DNA of 64,000 nt from Hydractinia symbiolongicarpus (Eukaryota; Cnidaria; Hydrozoa; Anthoathecata; Hydractiniidae). Shown here piece by piece: positions 27,126 to 41,400 of this stretch. The stretch covers positions 8,432,001 through 8,496,000 of the forward strand of contig NC_079887.1 of the NCBI RefSeq assembly GCF_029227915.1, written 5' to 3'. Each line of letters begins with the position of its first letter. The first letter of the stretch is position 1. Position numbers and translations under genes: made by a program. The notes beneath the pieces are model-generated. The model searched no databases. It had not been told where the DNA came from and saw nothing but the letters and a program-made list of their open reading frames with translations.

Positions 27126-30100
27126 TCATTCATCATCGTCAACTTCCTAAAAATCAATTTAACATGACTTTCTATCGATCTCGCTGATTTTAGACCAATA
27201 ATAACGGGAAAAAAACGTCCTGGTAAGTCATTTCACGCAATATGAGAAATAATTCACGCTATTTCAGAAGTATATTATGCAAATTGAAGTAGAGCTACTT
27301 ATTAATCGCTAACATACTTCGCGGCAGTAAGCGGGAATCAATTCGCGGTCGCCAGAACTGAGAGCGCAGGTGAATCTACTACACTACGCGCAGTAATATG
27401 TTTTGGGCGCGCCAAAATAACTTATCATTTGGTCATACTTAAGGGCTTATTTCCATTTGGTTGCAATTTCCGCGATAGCGAAAACTCACGAGTTGTCTCA
27501 TTAGCGCGTGCGTGCTTTAAACTCGTGAGCTTTTTTAGCTCTAGCGGAAAGGGCAGCCAAATAGAAATGAGCCATAAGGTAATTTTGTTTCGTGGGAAAT
27601 AATTTCTGCGAAATTTGCAACTTTTTGTCGGTTTTTCGTATATTAGTTTCCGCGAAAGGATTGAGAAACTTGCTGTTCGCGAAAATAATTAGTTTCCAAA
27701 ACCTAATCCATTAAAAAAATTTTTTTTTTCTATCAAAGAAATTTTTATGACACTTATGTGGGGATTAGGGTGGATTTAGGCAAAATTAAAAATCGTCATT
27801 GCGAATTTTTTTTAAAATTCATTAAAGACCTACAAATTGAGCAAAGTACTTGTGTCGAATTAGTTGAAACTTCTTTTAAATTATTTTGTTGGATTGCGTG
27901 AAATTCTTCCCAAATCGAGTAATTTTTTTTTAATAAAAATGCCTAAAAAGCTTCTCTGATTTTGTGAAGTTTCTTTCGTAATACGTGAAGTATTTCAAAA
28001 ATTACCAAGTTTTTATTACGAAACTCCTAATGAGTGGCAAAAATTGAATGTTTCTTACCTCTAAAGTTTTACCCTTCGTTTCCTTAGGAAGCATAAAAGA
28101 TCCCCCGATGCATATAAAAAGAAGGATAGAGTAAGTAAAAATTGCTACGTGTGGAGACTTTTCCAACATTACCTAAAAGATGAAACGTATGTAACATGAA
28201 GTTCTTACATTGTCTTGAGTAAATTCTCTTTACTTCAAAACATGATTAATACAAAGTTTCTGATTTGTTACAGATAATCAAGCTACCATTAAAAATTTAG
28301 CTGTTTTCATTTGAACAAGACTGGAAATTTACATCACGTGACCTCGTATGTTGATTATGCATGCTAAATGCGTAAGATACATCCCAATCAAGCGGGTTGT
28401 TTAGTCATGTAAGAAAAAAATCTCAAATTTCAGTAAAATCGACAAAGATCTCGACAGCAACGTTGGGGTTTCCCACCTTAGATCAACTGCCACTGTCATT
28501 AAAATCCACGCTTTAGTTATTGCATATAAGAAATGTTCTACTGGAATGAAAAGCAGAATCGGTTCCTTCCGTAAAGCTTGATATTGAACTTACTTGAGAC
28601 ACGAACGGTGTCAATATAGCTCCTAGCCTTGCCATTGCACTTGCTGTTCCAAGACCGACCGCTCTTATATTAGTTGGATATACCTAAATAAATTATTCTT
28701 ACTTCTAAAGCTTTTGTTTATTTAATATTATCATTTCCACATATATATCGCATGGTAGAAATAATTCCTGGCGCTTTAGGCGAAACATTTCAAGTAAACA
28801 GCTATTATGACCCTACCTCTGGTGTGTAGAGATAAACACTTTGAACTATCCCAGTTAGGAATGCTCTCAATACGAAGATGAGTAAAACAAGAGGTAATCT
28901 AAACAAACAAACAAACAAACAAATAAATGAATAAATGAATAAAAATATAAATAAACTACCAAAAAAGCACATCAATAATAAACAAGAGTCCTATAAGATA
29001 AGACTTCAGGAGATGCCATGAAGACTTAAACCACATGCAAACTTACTTTTTTAAACATAAATGAAGAAATGATATGGATACGACTGATCCGAAGAATAAA
29101 AAAGCCATCGCATTTTTTCTTCCAACTTTCTCGGCCAGCAAGAAAGTTATAATTAAACCTTAAATACGAAAGTACGTAAAGTTATGCGGTCGCATAGCAA
29201 CGGTAACATCAACAACGTTGCCGTCTAGAAAAATAACAACAAAAGAGAACAAGAATTACAACACATTATCGGCAACAAAAACGAGCAACAGGACAAAACC
29301 AGTGACAACAAAACGACAACAAAACGACAACAAAAATAATAACAGCAATTAAAAACGACAACAAAAACGACAATGACAACGGCAACAACAATGGCGGCAG
29401 CAGTAACAACATCAATTTATGTAAAAATAGAATCTGATAACAACGATACCTGGTATTTCACCAAGTGCAGTAAGTAAATAACCTAAGTAATCATTTGTTG
29501 TCATAGCATGACAATTATTTCGTCTGTATATCGTGCCGTTACTTATCAACATTGGTACATTTGTAGCATCTAAATAATTAAACATACCAACAATGAAATG
29601 GCAAAAGAATTTTTTAATGGAGAATTCGTATTTTCTGTTATTATGGAAATTGACATATAGCATTAGTACCTGCCGCAACTTTAACCGTAAGCCTACTCCT
29701 TGAAAAGGAGGGTATAACGAAACAGTCCCTATCACGGCCCGTAACGTCCTTCCAATTTACATGTCATGGTAACAACGTCGGCAACAATAACCACCGTTTA
29801 AGCTTGCAGATTTATTCAAATCATTTAAGATTTAAAGACTTATGTCTTCTGTAAACACCGACAAGTTCAAAATAGTTGAAAAGCGCGTCTATAAGTACTT
29901 GCGGGCAAAATCTTTCCGAATTGCCTCTCCATTTATAAAAAATTGTTCAAGATTGTAGACGTCTTTTCTTACACTTAGCGACTTCATCAACAAATCATCC
30001 TCGTTTAAATGCACACAAAAAGAAATGAGGTGACAAAAATGTAAGTAGCTTCATTTATTTACCTAATTTTCCAACACCACAGCTTGTACCTTCTTTATTC

Positions 30101-33100
30101 AACAAAATGGTCGTGCAGAGTATGATACCATAATATGAGAATACAGAAGTAAACCTGTAAAAAAATGCAAAAAAAGTATATAAGAGTTGCTGACAACAGC
30201 TGAGAATCTAACATGTTGTGTTTCTTTTTTTATTAGGAACTAACTTCTAAATAAGCAAAAACTGTTCCATCTGTTAGTTATTTAATATTAGTTATTGTTA
30301 TTTGATAAGAACAGTTTGCTTTCGTATATATATGTACGCTCTTACCATAATACCCACAAGATAAGTGTTGTCCGTTTATGATCACTCTCTAATAATTGAC
30401 TTACTCTACCACGTGGTTTCCGGAGCTGAAATATAAGAAAAGCATGCCACAAAGATGGCGAAAATGGATGTTAATTTTAAATATACCACGCATATACAAA
30501 ATCCTATTTAACTTCTCAGGTCTAACAAAAACTTTGTTGCTTTCGCTGAACGTAAATTTAGATTATAAACGAGTAAATCTACTCAAATCATTGGGTGTTG
30601 CATACTGGTTTAGAAGTGAAATGGATAAAGAAATTAAAAAGAGATCGCGAAGAGCTTTTAGGCGATCGGTACGTGAGCATTTTATGTATTATTTAAATTA
30701 TTGAGAGCTAATATGAGATTAGCAACCACATTAGCTCTCTGATAGACAAGATACGGTATTGTAAACATTTTATACATACGTAACAAGGAATTTTTTTAAA
30801 GCGTCCTTCAGGTAAACGTTTCTTATTATCTTTTGCTATTCTTTCTAAAACTCTTGTTGCCTTTTCTTCTTTTCCAGCAGCTACTAAAAACCTTGGTGAT
30901 TCTGGCATCCACTAAAAAGAATATTCATTTAAGTCAGTCATCAACGGATGGTCTAAATTGATAAAGCCCTCACTTCTGACGTTCAATCTCTGTTCTCATC
31001 ATTTCAGCAACTATACTAAAAATACTGCATTAAACACAACACTTATAATTTCACAAAATGATCACTCACAAGAATAGATGCCAAAATTTAGGCCTATTAG
31101 CTTCTACAGCTTAATAAATAAATAAAATATAAAGAACAATCCAAACGTTTCCTTACCCACGAAATTAAAATAAAAATAAATATCGGCACACATGAACATA
31201 TTATAAACCATCTCCATCCAAGAGAATGCATCGTTAGCAATGCTATCATGGCTGAACATACATTGCCAAGTACGTAAAATACCTGATGAAATACAGAAAA
31301 GAAATATTTATAAACATACCGTAGAAACTAGATAAGCAGTGCCTGACAAGCTGCATTCACCAATCAAAATTAAGTTAAGTTGGCTAGGTACAAATAAAAC
31401 TTTATATTTATAGTATTAGTAATTATTTGTGGTTGAAATCATATAACATACGTTTATAAACACCACACCAGCCGCTCTGAATTTTGATGGAAGAAATTCA
31501 GAATACATTGTGATGCTGAAATGGAAACAAAAAATTGATCAGATTCCCAAGCTAATGTACGGTCCACGAAGATGCTTGATCATTGAACAACTACATTGAA
31601 TATTCTAATTGAACAATAGTTTATTTTGCTTTTGTATTTGGTTTATATGCATTTTATCTAACTAGAACATTTCTTCAATATTTCGTATAATAAGGCAAGA
31701 TGTCACAGAGGTTTTTAACACGACGAATATACGTAAATGTGTCAGTAGAAAAGGACTTCTTTTCTCATATGTTCCACCGGGATAGAAGGAAATGTACTTA
31801 CGACTGTCCAACACCACCTACACCAAAACCTTGCAACGCCATTGATGTAAGCAATAATACATATTTAGGTGAAAGTGCACTCAATGTGCCAAACACACCA
31901 ATCCAGACCATACTACATGAAATGGCCTAAAAATAAATAAATAAATAATTAAACATAAAAAATACAAAAAAAACATTTTATTTAACCGAAAGAAGAGGGA
32001 AATTGAAAGAATGTAATTTTTGAAATTTGGAAAAAACATGGTGTACTATTTTGCATAATTTTGAAAATTCCACAACAAAATAAATACAGAATATAAACAT
32101 AGACTAACACAAATACAAACATGATTATGACATTAAGTATAAAACAAAGGAGACTTTATTGCGCCGCAAATGGGAATGCAACAATTAGTTAAAGCGTTAC
32201 TTACCATTTTTCTGCCGAATGAATCACATATCCAACCCCAAAACCAGCAACCAAAAAACATGCCAGTAAATACGCTCTATAAAAAAAACAAAAACAAATG
32301 AAAAAAATCTCTCATATTGTCGTAGGTATAAATAAAAGTTATGTGAATGATAGTACTGTGTCAGTCTTACTGTTGATATCAGTGCTGTCTCTTCAGCTGT
32401 TAAATTCCAATAACATTGTACAGATGGTCCCAAAACAGCTAACAATGTGATAGCAATTGCATCGGCCATCTGTGAGAAATATAAAAATTTATTTCAGAAA
32501 AAACGCTTCGCCAACAATTGCAGGTTATAAATTTTTGTAAGGAGAAGTTTATGACGGAATAAACATGATGATGAAAAAAAAGGATTTAACAAAAAAAATT
32601 AAGCAACTAATATAATTAAACAAATTCCCTTCACACGTGATTTATGTTTTAAGTATTGGAGAGTTGCTGTAAGAAAAATTATGAATCTAATATAAAATCA
32701 CGTATGTATAGAACACAGAAAGTTTTGGAAAAAATACTAAGAAAAAAAACATACCCAGCTGAAACCGACAAGAAATGTAAGTTTAACTTGAAACCAACCG
32801 AAACCCAACTGTTCAATGCATTGATTAATCGTGTAAAATTTTTCATTGTGATCTAAAAAGAGTTTCAAAATTGAAATCGATATGTAGTTTTGGCTGCTGA
32901 GTTAAAAGAGCGGGAAATCTCGCTTGTAAAATATTATTTAAAATGCTTCCAAATTTAAAGTGGAGGATTTCAAACACAGAAATAAATACGAACTTTTCAA
33001 ACAAGTAAAATTTATTGTATTTATAAACAAGATACAACGTTGTGTTCGAGGTAAGTTTTTCGACCCTGTCGCTATGCATGTTTTAAGCGGATCTCCACGA

Positions 33101-33265
33101 GGCGGAAAATGTCTAGGTGGACTACTTTTTTCGCTGCTACATTTTACGACTCGTGGAGATGGCTACTACTAGCTTGCAATTGTTGTTGTTGTTAGTTAGA
33201 AAATAAATTCATATCTTATTAAGAATCATACCAACAAAGGAAGAATCGTATGATGTCGACGCCAT
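27126..33265 (-). CDS. SVOP: SVOP-like major facilitator transporter, 16 exons
   Basis: 486-residue, 12-helix transporter of the SV2/SVOP branch of the major facilitator superfamily; SVOP is a synaptic-vesicle-associated protein of unknown substrate. Exons (minus): 33232-33265, 32755-32852, 32371-32469, 32205-32276, 31802-31926, 31452-31515, 31157-31282, 30780-30911, 30346-30425, 30063-30154, 29450-29569, 29047-29158, 28817-28898, 28594-28683, 28059-28172, 27126-27146. Every join is GT-AG and in phase. Landmarks: [12 protein letters not shown] and [19 protein letters not shown] (helix 1), DSFGRK (95-100), [76 protein letters not shown] and [16 protein letters not shown] at the end. Polyadenylation signal AATAAA (minus) at 26935-26940. 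The final short exon is the least certain. SVOP versus SVOPL is not resolved. Confidence 0.93.
27437..27580. mobile_element. Inverted-repeat element in the last SVOP intron
   Basis: Ends ACTTAAGGGCTTATTTCCAT and, reverse-complemented, ACCTTATGGCTCATTTCTAT pair imperfectly and continue into TTTGG. GC-richer interior contains AACTCACGAG / CTCGTGAG. No clear target duplication. Confidence 0.6.
28899..29046. repeat. Tetranucleotide run in SVOP intron
   Basis: AAAC repeated, then AAATGAAT-type units, 28902-28955. The next intron but one upstream (29220-29410) is low-complexity CAACAAAAACGAC text. Confidence 0.8.
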
Positions 33266-33454
33266 TTTGTTTTTCTCAAATGTTCAAAACAAGAAGTTTG
33301 TTCACACTTTGTCGCATTCTGATTGGCTAATTTTTAAAAACAAATCAGATCCTCCTACTAACCTCCACAATTCCGCCGCTACTTTGAAAACATTGCCCAA
33401 TATTTACCAGTGCCCAAGTAGTCAGCCTCGACATTTTCCGCCTCCTGGAGATCT
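33089..33454. repeat. Inverted repeats flanking SVOP exon 1
   Basis: Left arm 33089-33127 (GGATCTCCACGAGGCGGAAA...) and right arm 33417-33454 (reverse complement AGATCTCCAGGAGGCGGAAA...) match at roughly 85-90 percent over about 38 bases. The left arm is also half of a local hairpin whose other half is ACGACTCGTGGAGAT at 33148-33162. The enclosed 290 bases include the first coding exon and presumably the promoter of the SVOP-like gene. Confidence 0.7.
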
Positions 33455-35822
33455 GACTTAACCATGAAAGTCTTGTGTTCTTATATAGATGGATAAAACA
33501 ATTTTTCCTTAGATAATTGCCACACAATTTCTCCTCTAAGCACTTCCTGGCTATCTTCAACCAAGGATCTCCCCTTGATAAAACAGTTACCCAGTGCTTG
33601 CTATTATGCAGGATAAGTTTTCAACACATAACGCTTGGCGTTACATTTGAACTAATAATTCCGTAAGGATTTTTTACCCAGGTAGCCAGTTCTTTAAAAA
33701 TGGTTTATACTTTGCCCCCAATACAAAAAACACGATGCTTAGCCTGTGATTGCCCCCCCCCCCCCCCCCCCCATCGCAATTAGAGCACCAATTAAGCGCA
33801 TACAAAATAACATCTAAAAAAAATAAACGATAATGTAACAATCAAGAGGGTCTATTTCCACACTATGCACCCAAATTTTTCCTGCACCCAGGTATGAAAA
33901 GTAAGTTTCAAAACCCACAACAAGATTTTCTAAACTCCAGACTGTCCTTTCGAACTACAATCTTCGAAATAAGTAAGTAGACAAGCATTAACTTTGATAA
34001 CCGCTCCCCCTATAGTCAGTATTGAAATCAAAACAATGGTTGACTTTCAAGAAATTCGACCTAAAGTTGGTAAGAAGGAAAAGAATAAAAAGTCCATACA
34101 TATTTTGTTTGTTGTTGTTTCAAAACCCTAATCAATAAAGAGATTATGTTTTTACATGGTATGTCCGTATTAAAAATGCTTCAACTCTCATAATCTCTTA
34201 ACGCTACAACAAATAAAATGGGCTCGCTGAATGTTTCTGTTCTGTCAATCAAAGAAATTATCCAGCGAGTATCCTAGATGTCTCCAGGACCATCATCAAA
34301 TAAGGTATCTTAATAGGAAACTGTAAGGAGCTGGCAGGCATCCAGAGATCCAGACTGATAATTATCGGAGGTGATTATCCAGGGGAAAAAAGGGCAAAAA
34401 CATACAGGGAAGAAGTATCATGGTGCCTGTTAAATGTCTTGTTCTTCTGCAAAAGCATGTGTGAAGAACGTTTTGTAAATCTTACAGAAAATATAAAAAA
34501 TACTAATTTTAGCATCAAAATTTGTTTAGCTTTTAAAAATAATTGAGAGGTAGCTTTATTAATGAAAAGCCAAAAACAGAAAAAAAATCAAAATCTCCAC
34601 TTACCAGATAAATCATTATCCTCATGTAGCAGAGATTGATCTTCATTGTATTTCTTTTCCATTAACTAGCTATCACGTGACCTTGATGACGTCAGAGAAA
34701 GCAGCATTAAGATTGATATTATTTATGTCGACTAAACCTAAAAATATCAGCTAATTTAAAATATTGTTAAAAAAGCCGGATTACTGGTGTTCTATAAAGA
34801 AGTCAAGATGGAACAAAATGTCAACGTTTTACGTATTTTTGCAGTCATTGACGCCTTATCCACTTTAATTATTCGTAAGTCAAAGCACACATTAAAAAAA
34901 ATTTCTTCTCGAAAAAGGTTGACTGCAAAATAAAAAAATTTCCTGTGATAACATTTTCTATTTTTTTTTTTATGCAAACTAAAATAAGGTGCGACCTGCA
35001 AAGCTTAAAATATAACAGAAAGAAAAAAAAAGTGCGAACTTTAATAAATTTATTATGAGCAATAACCAGAACAGACAGATGTGCTACCCGCCCTGTAAAT
35101 ATGCATGTAATGTCTTGTTTTGTATGGACGAAACTACACTAGCCAGCGATGGATAATGGATTGTTAAAAGAAAATGGCTATTCCAGCATAAATATTTGTT
35201 ATAAATTATTATTATTATTTGTCTCTTAATTTTATCAATATTTTTAAGAAAACTTTACTCAAGTTTTTTGACAATCAGCTGCTGCGTAGAAATCTTTATA
35301 AAGAAGAACTCTTCATATTATTTTGCAACATTCTTTCACTCAGATTTAAAAAACATCTTTCTAATAAGATTCAGAAGAACAGCCTATTCAAAAGAAAAAT
35401 TTCCCATTAATAATGCTGAACGCTTTTTTTAAGCAACTCCTTCAAATTCTTCGAAAATGATACTTGCAAGCAATATTTAGTCTAAAACGAAACAGGCAAG
35501 CAATGGAGATGCAGAAAAACAGAAAAGGTCTCCTAGGCTTTCCTTCTTTTTAAATTTCATATAAGTTTTATACGACATCAAATGTTATTATAACTAAAAT
35601 CTTGATTTTGATTGGTGCACCGGAAGGTTTAACTAAGAAGGTAAACACATTGGTTTAGGCTTCCGAACTAGATGTCAACGAGCAAGCAACAATTGAGCTT
35701 TGAAAAAACTTAAGTAAAATAAAATTAAGCCTAGCTAAAAAAATATGCGCTGTCTATTATATATAAACAAAAAAAGTATACGCTTTTTTATAAAACTAAA
35801 TTTCAAGCCGAAAACTAGTACA

Positions 35823-36190
35823 CTAGTGTTTTTTCGTTTCAACAAGAATATTCTTAACTTTTGGGCAACATTTATTCTGAGAGATTCTAAGCATATTCTT
35901 AGCAAAGTTAGGATTAACAGATCTGAGAATGCATAAACATGAGGTGCTTTTGTTTAAGCAGTTTAATTCAACTGACAGACAGACAATTTTGTGGGAAAGA
36001 ATACTACTAATGAAACTTGAGAACATACTACCGACATATAACATCAACATCATTGCTTATATTTCATTTAGGATACGAACAAAGTTTTAAGATGAGCATA
36101 TTTTTTATTCTTAACTTTTTGTGTAATTTCATCTTAAATATTCTTATAGAGTGTATAATTATAAAAAAAGCCTTGTATACTCGCCTAGCT
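35823..36190. repeat. Dispersed repeat, copy 2 (with 18571-18950)
   Basis: See the copy at 18571. Here the minus-strand frame is open at 35823-36053 and reads CLSVELNCLN and CILRSVN, aligned with LSVEFGYLNN and CILKSFN in the other copy. Confidence 0.55.
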
Positions 36191-37576
36191 AAGCATTTTT
36201 TGATTTCTTTTAATTTATTTTCTAAATACAAAGTTTAAGAATCCTAAAATGTTGTGATCTTGTCATAAAGCTTTTTAACAGACAAACCACTTATATTCTT
36301 ATACGGTTTGTATGGTCTACTGACGGCCTATGAAAAATATACCAAAGATGATCAAGACAAGTACCATATTAAAAGGTTTTCTGTTGGCTAACAAAATCAT
36401 TTAGACTCTTCAGAATCGAATCCGTCTTTTATTTGAAGTCTTCTAAAAATTTGTTTGCCGTGATGTTAAAGACATTAAACCTTGCATGGTGACTCCTGTT
36501 AGATAAATAATCTTGCATTTAACTAACCGGCAAGTTAACACTGGCTAATCGAGATCATATTGCAACGTAGAATTATTTAAACAAAGCATACTAAATAACG
36601 AGACTATATAAGACTTAAATAAATAAACGTTTAAATTCAATGACAGACTGGAGAAGCTACGTGTAAAAGGAAAATTCGTTAACTTTCTGTTATTAGACTT
36701 TCTTCCATATTTTTTTCAGCAACACACTTTTTCTTCAACAGTATGCAACACACAATTTTGATAATAACAATAAGTCAACGAAGCGTAGTAAAACCTTCGG
36801 TCTAATTAGAAGTGTCACGTGGTTAGCGTATTTCAATTATGCTCAATAATGTTTGTGACAGAAGGTTAAAATTTTTTATCATGCAAATATTGTTGCGGGC
36901 GTTTTATTAAATAAAGAATCAAGCATTTTGTTGCCAAACTCTTTAATACCATATGATTTGATTCTGATGATTGTTTTTTTTTAAAAAAAATAAAAAGTGT
37001 CCGTTTGTACTGGCGCTGCGTTGTTTACGTTTGTCGTTATCAATATACAATTTGTTATGAAATTATATTTAAAAATTCAGTTTGGTAAAACGGCGAATAA
37101 TATCAACACGACTACAATGAGATAAAGAAATATAGAAAACTCAAAAGCCAAGGGGTGCTAAAGATAAATTAAAAAACTTATTAAATCATTACGAATCACT
37201 TTACATATTCTCAGTTCACAGCGTCGAAGTTTTGGATTTTTACATATGGTGTATACAATTGAAGTTTTCGATGGTATAAGTTGTCTCCATCGACCGCTTA
37301 GATATTTAGGTGATACGACTGCCAGATAAAACTTTGTATAAAAAACATTTATGTATAAAGTAAAAAACGACCATCATCATCAATAAAAGGTGGGTGCATA
37401 TGACTTAAAAGAAGATGGTTGTTAAGCGTCGTGTTTGTTTAACCTATGACATCTATCCTCCTGGATTTAGTAGATTAAATTAATTCAAAAGGTTTACACA
37501 AATCCAATTAATTAAATATACCAATGGAATAAAATAAACGACGACAAATGTAGTGTTTTTAACCCATCTCTTTAAT

Positions 37577-37725
37577 TTTCCACGGGCTAACGACTAGTTT
37601 TAAGATATTTATGGCCCACCAATTGTCTTGTGTCGTAGGCAAGCTGGTTAACTAGAGCCATGTTTAACGACATCTATCAGAGGAGAGCATTAAGACGCAA
37701 TAACTTGTCGTTACTTACTTGAAAT
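37577..37725 (+). repeat. ACTAGT-family end followed by a diverged SINE tail
   Basis: 37579-37598 reads CCACGGGCTAACGACTAGT-like text, an end of the dispersed ACTAGT family. From about 37610 the text CTTGTGTCGTAGGCAAGC...GTTAA and GTCGTTACTTACTTG parallels the 3' half and TTAC-repeat tail of the SINE at 40100-40366. Confidence 0.5.
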
Positions 37726-38446
37726 TCTAAATACTACAATTTGACACGACTAAGTTTAGGAAAATGATAAAGTTTTTACAAAGTCAAAACAAGGTGAAAA
37801 AAGAGTTAATTAAAAAACTCATATAAATTGTTATATCTTAATATACCTTTCTTTCGAAATATACATCTACAGTCAGCGCTATTTACATCCAAATGTGCTC
37901 TATTATATACAAGCATCAAAAAAATCTTAAAATATTAACATATTTACAAATCATATTGTCATAGCTAAACTGTATACCGGTTTTGCGTACTTCGTCTTTA
38001 TTAAACATCTTTTCTTAACTTGTGGTTATTTTGTGTTGTTGCAGAAAGGATTGTGTGTTAATTGACAACACTATAAGATAAACTAAAAGTCTAATACGCA
38101 TACGTTCCATTTTCTTAGAAAATCAGTTGGATGAAATGAAACAAAGACGGTAGATCACATCCGGCCCACAGATATGCTAATCGTCAGAATAATGTTTGGA
38201 ATGGTGGAAAGGAAATAAATATATATATATATATATATAGGACTGAAATAAATTGAAATGTTAAATAATTACTTGATTTGTGTGTTTGGAAAAAAATGAC
38301 TGATATGTCCTTTTTTTTTCCGTTACTTAATTCTCATAAAACTTTAAAATTTAGACACTGAGGAGACAAAATCAATGATGAGAAAGATGTATTACTCCAA
38401 AGTACATAAAACGTTGTTATTGGTTAAGCGAGCAAAGTTAAAGTTA

Positions 38447-41400
38447 TTATTGGTTAGACGAGCAAAAGTTGCAGTTATTTTTATTTAACGCCCAACTTCG
38501 ACACGGTGTTGTACCACAAGTAATCATGTCGCAAATATTCTTCCACTGGTGTGTTGCGTAAACACCTTTAGCCCGTTTTAGTGCCTCATCCCAGATGTAA
38601 AAGTATTTCCCTTTAAAGAAATACACAGCACCATCAACATACCAACGAAATGCGCTGTCAATGTCGTTGGGAAGACCAGGAAAAACTTCTGATATTTTCT
38701 TCGGCCATCCTTTCTCAACATAACCTTTCGGAAAATTCGGTAAGACTGGTGATGCTGCTTTAGGATCCCACCGGTATACTAAATCTTTTCTGAATAAGTA
38801 CAGCTTGCCGTCTAAATGCATTAAACCGGCATCAATTGTATCTTCTTGCAGTCCGGGCCAACCAACTTTGCCAGTCTTTGGTGATTTTCCGACACGGTAT
38901 TTGTAAGCAGAAATTTGACCGTAGTCGTAATAGTACCAACCATTCTACAATAAAACCAAAAATAAATTTATTATATATGTAAAACTAATTATTTATTAAG
39001 TTTAAATAAGGCTTATAAAGGTTTTTCTAAATGTTACTATCATTTTCAACTACTAACATCTGACCTCTGCCCGATTGTTTCAAACACGCTGCATCATTAA
39101 AAAAGTTCCATTCCTACACTTTTTATATCGAACTCTTGATCAATTTGATCCACTATTCATGCAACTAGTATCTACAATTGGTGAAAATATCACAACATAA
39201 TTTACTTACCCACATAAAATACAGTAAACCATCCGTATTGTGAAATATGTCATCAAACAAGTTAAAACCGGTCCCAAAGAAGTGATACGATGCACGTGGA
39301 TAGGAAGGCTCTACTTGAACTTTTAAATCATCAAATAAATATATGTAGGGTCCAACAAAAAGATACGTTTTTCCATCTCCTCTGAAGTTGCTAAACACTG
39401 CATCAATCCTGTCTGGCCAACAACTTCCTAAAAAAAATATAGTTATAACATAAATTTTGTTTTATTTACAATGCGGATCAAACTTTTCAAGTCATATCGT
39501 TTAATTTCTCACTAATATTTTAATTAACGGTAAACATAATTCAGGCTAAAATATAAAAAATAAACTAGAAAAAAAACTACCTACCATACAACGCTTGTAC
39601 TCGTTTTATATCTTCTTGATCAAAAGCGAAATGTGATCCAACTGGTCCACTATAAATTGTCGGAAACATCACTGACTTTTTGGATTTTGAATGGGACAAC
39701 CCGAGTACATGACCCATCTCATGGACGACTGTTTGAACAAAATCAGGCATTTTACCAGTATGTCTGAAATCCGCACTATGTACTTGATAATACAACCAAT
39801 TTTCATCATCATCAAAGTGAATTTTTTTCTCCGACGCAGAAGCATGTGCTAATTCGCCACCACTTCCATCAAATGGCTGTCCATCACCGTGATCACCTAA
39901 TATAATAATAATTATATATATAGAATTATCATTAGGAATGTTTTTATCCCAGCAGCATGCTTTTACCAATTGCACTCTAAATAAGGATCTAGGCATAAGT
40001 CGCGTTGTCTATAGATTCTTCCGTTGTATGGTAAATATGTTAAAACCCATTTGACCAGTATTAACAAGTTGCAATATTACCGAACGGTTTTATAAGCAAA
40101 AATGGTGTAGTGGTAGCGCATTCGACTTGTAATCATAAGGTTTCAGGTTCAAGTTTCCACTCCAGCGCACTTTAAATGCAGTGTCATCAGCCCATTCGGT
40201 GCTATCTACTGACCGCTAATCAGCTTGTGTGGCAGGCAAGCAAGTTAAGGCAATGCTATACGTATCTCTTGCGGTAGTTTAACATAGGTACAGTCGGAGG
40301 GGAGAAAGAGCCAACCGTTAGGATGGAATCCCCAAGGACGTTAAAACTTCCCGTTACTTACTTACTGATATGGACTCCATAAAATCGGGACACACCCTAA
40401 TTTCCCTCCGACCCTTTGTAAACATTGTTTATGATACTAATTTCTAAGAGTAGTTGAAAGGAATTAAAACAAAGTTTTAAAAAAAATTTTTTCCAGCGTT
40501 TATATGCTTATATTAACTACTCATTTAGCCTGCAAACTTGCTTACAATTTGCTTAACCCAGGGCCGACGAATTATTTTTAAAAGTCATAAATTTTTTGAA
40601 ATTATGCTACTCTACTTTGACTTAAAAGTGATCTAGATTTATTTGTTATGAAGCTATCAAATTAATGAAAAATCAAAGAAGAAAGCGTCTCTATACTAAC
40701 TAGCACCAAGAATATACAAAACAACGAAACGAAATCAATAAGTTAATAATTACTGCTACATATTTAGTACTCATAACGGAAGATTTAAAATATTTCATTT
40801 TTTTTTTTTTTGCAAAAAAGGCTTGTTCGTACCATTTGCATACGATAACAAAATACATTTTTCTTGAAAATTCAAATTGTCAAGCACTTTCAAATAATTT
40901 TAAATTGTCACTTGTAGCAATAAATAGTGGTTATTATTTTGCTCAAATGCTTAAGGTCTTAACGGTCAACCCAAGCTTATGCTTCACCTATGCTTGATTT
41001 TTAGGCAATTTCTGATTGCGTGCTTCTAAAGTATTATTTTCAGTTGTATTTGTAGAATGTTTTGTGATCAAATCAATCTTACCTCTGTAAAAGTAAATGA
41101 TGATATCAGCATAAATCCAATTATTTCTGTTCTGGAATTTCACTCCTGATACAGCAGCCCATCTATTTAAACCGAACTCAATCAAATCAGCTCCTAGCAC
41201 TCTCAGATCTGTACGAGATGGACGATTAGTGTAATCAATCTTCCATTCATATGTAACAGGTTTACCGAATCTGTTCTTGCTAAAATGGTTCAAAGCGTTT
41301 CTCTTTTTTCGCCTACCCTTTGGTGTTAAAAATATGTTAAAGTTTAAATTTTTTGTGCTTCTGGAAGTCCTATCTTTTACGCCACATCTAGGACGATTCA

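Larger units (their letters stand above)
33455..38446. other. Gene-poor interval between SVOP-like and MMP genes
   Basis: Contains a run of 20 C at 33753-33772, the second copy of a dispersed repeat (35823-36190), a SINE tail (37595-37725) and a TA dinucleotide run at 38218-38239. No gene is supported. Confidence 0.5.

Noticed and set aside
30396-30704. 102-codon plus-strand frame
   Set aside because: It overlaps, antisense, exon 9 and an intron of the SVOP-like gene, and that exon is strongly supported by homology.
40100-40175. Possible tRNA-Thr gene
   Set aside because: The A and B boxes are present, but stems do not pair well, and the sequence continues into a SINE body shared with 63782.
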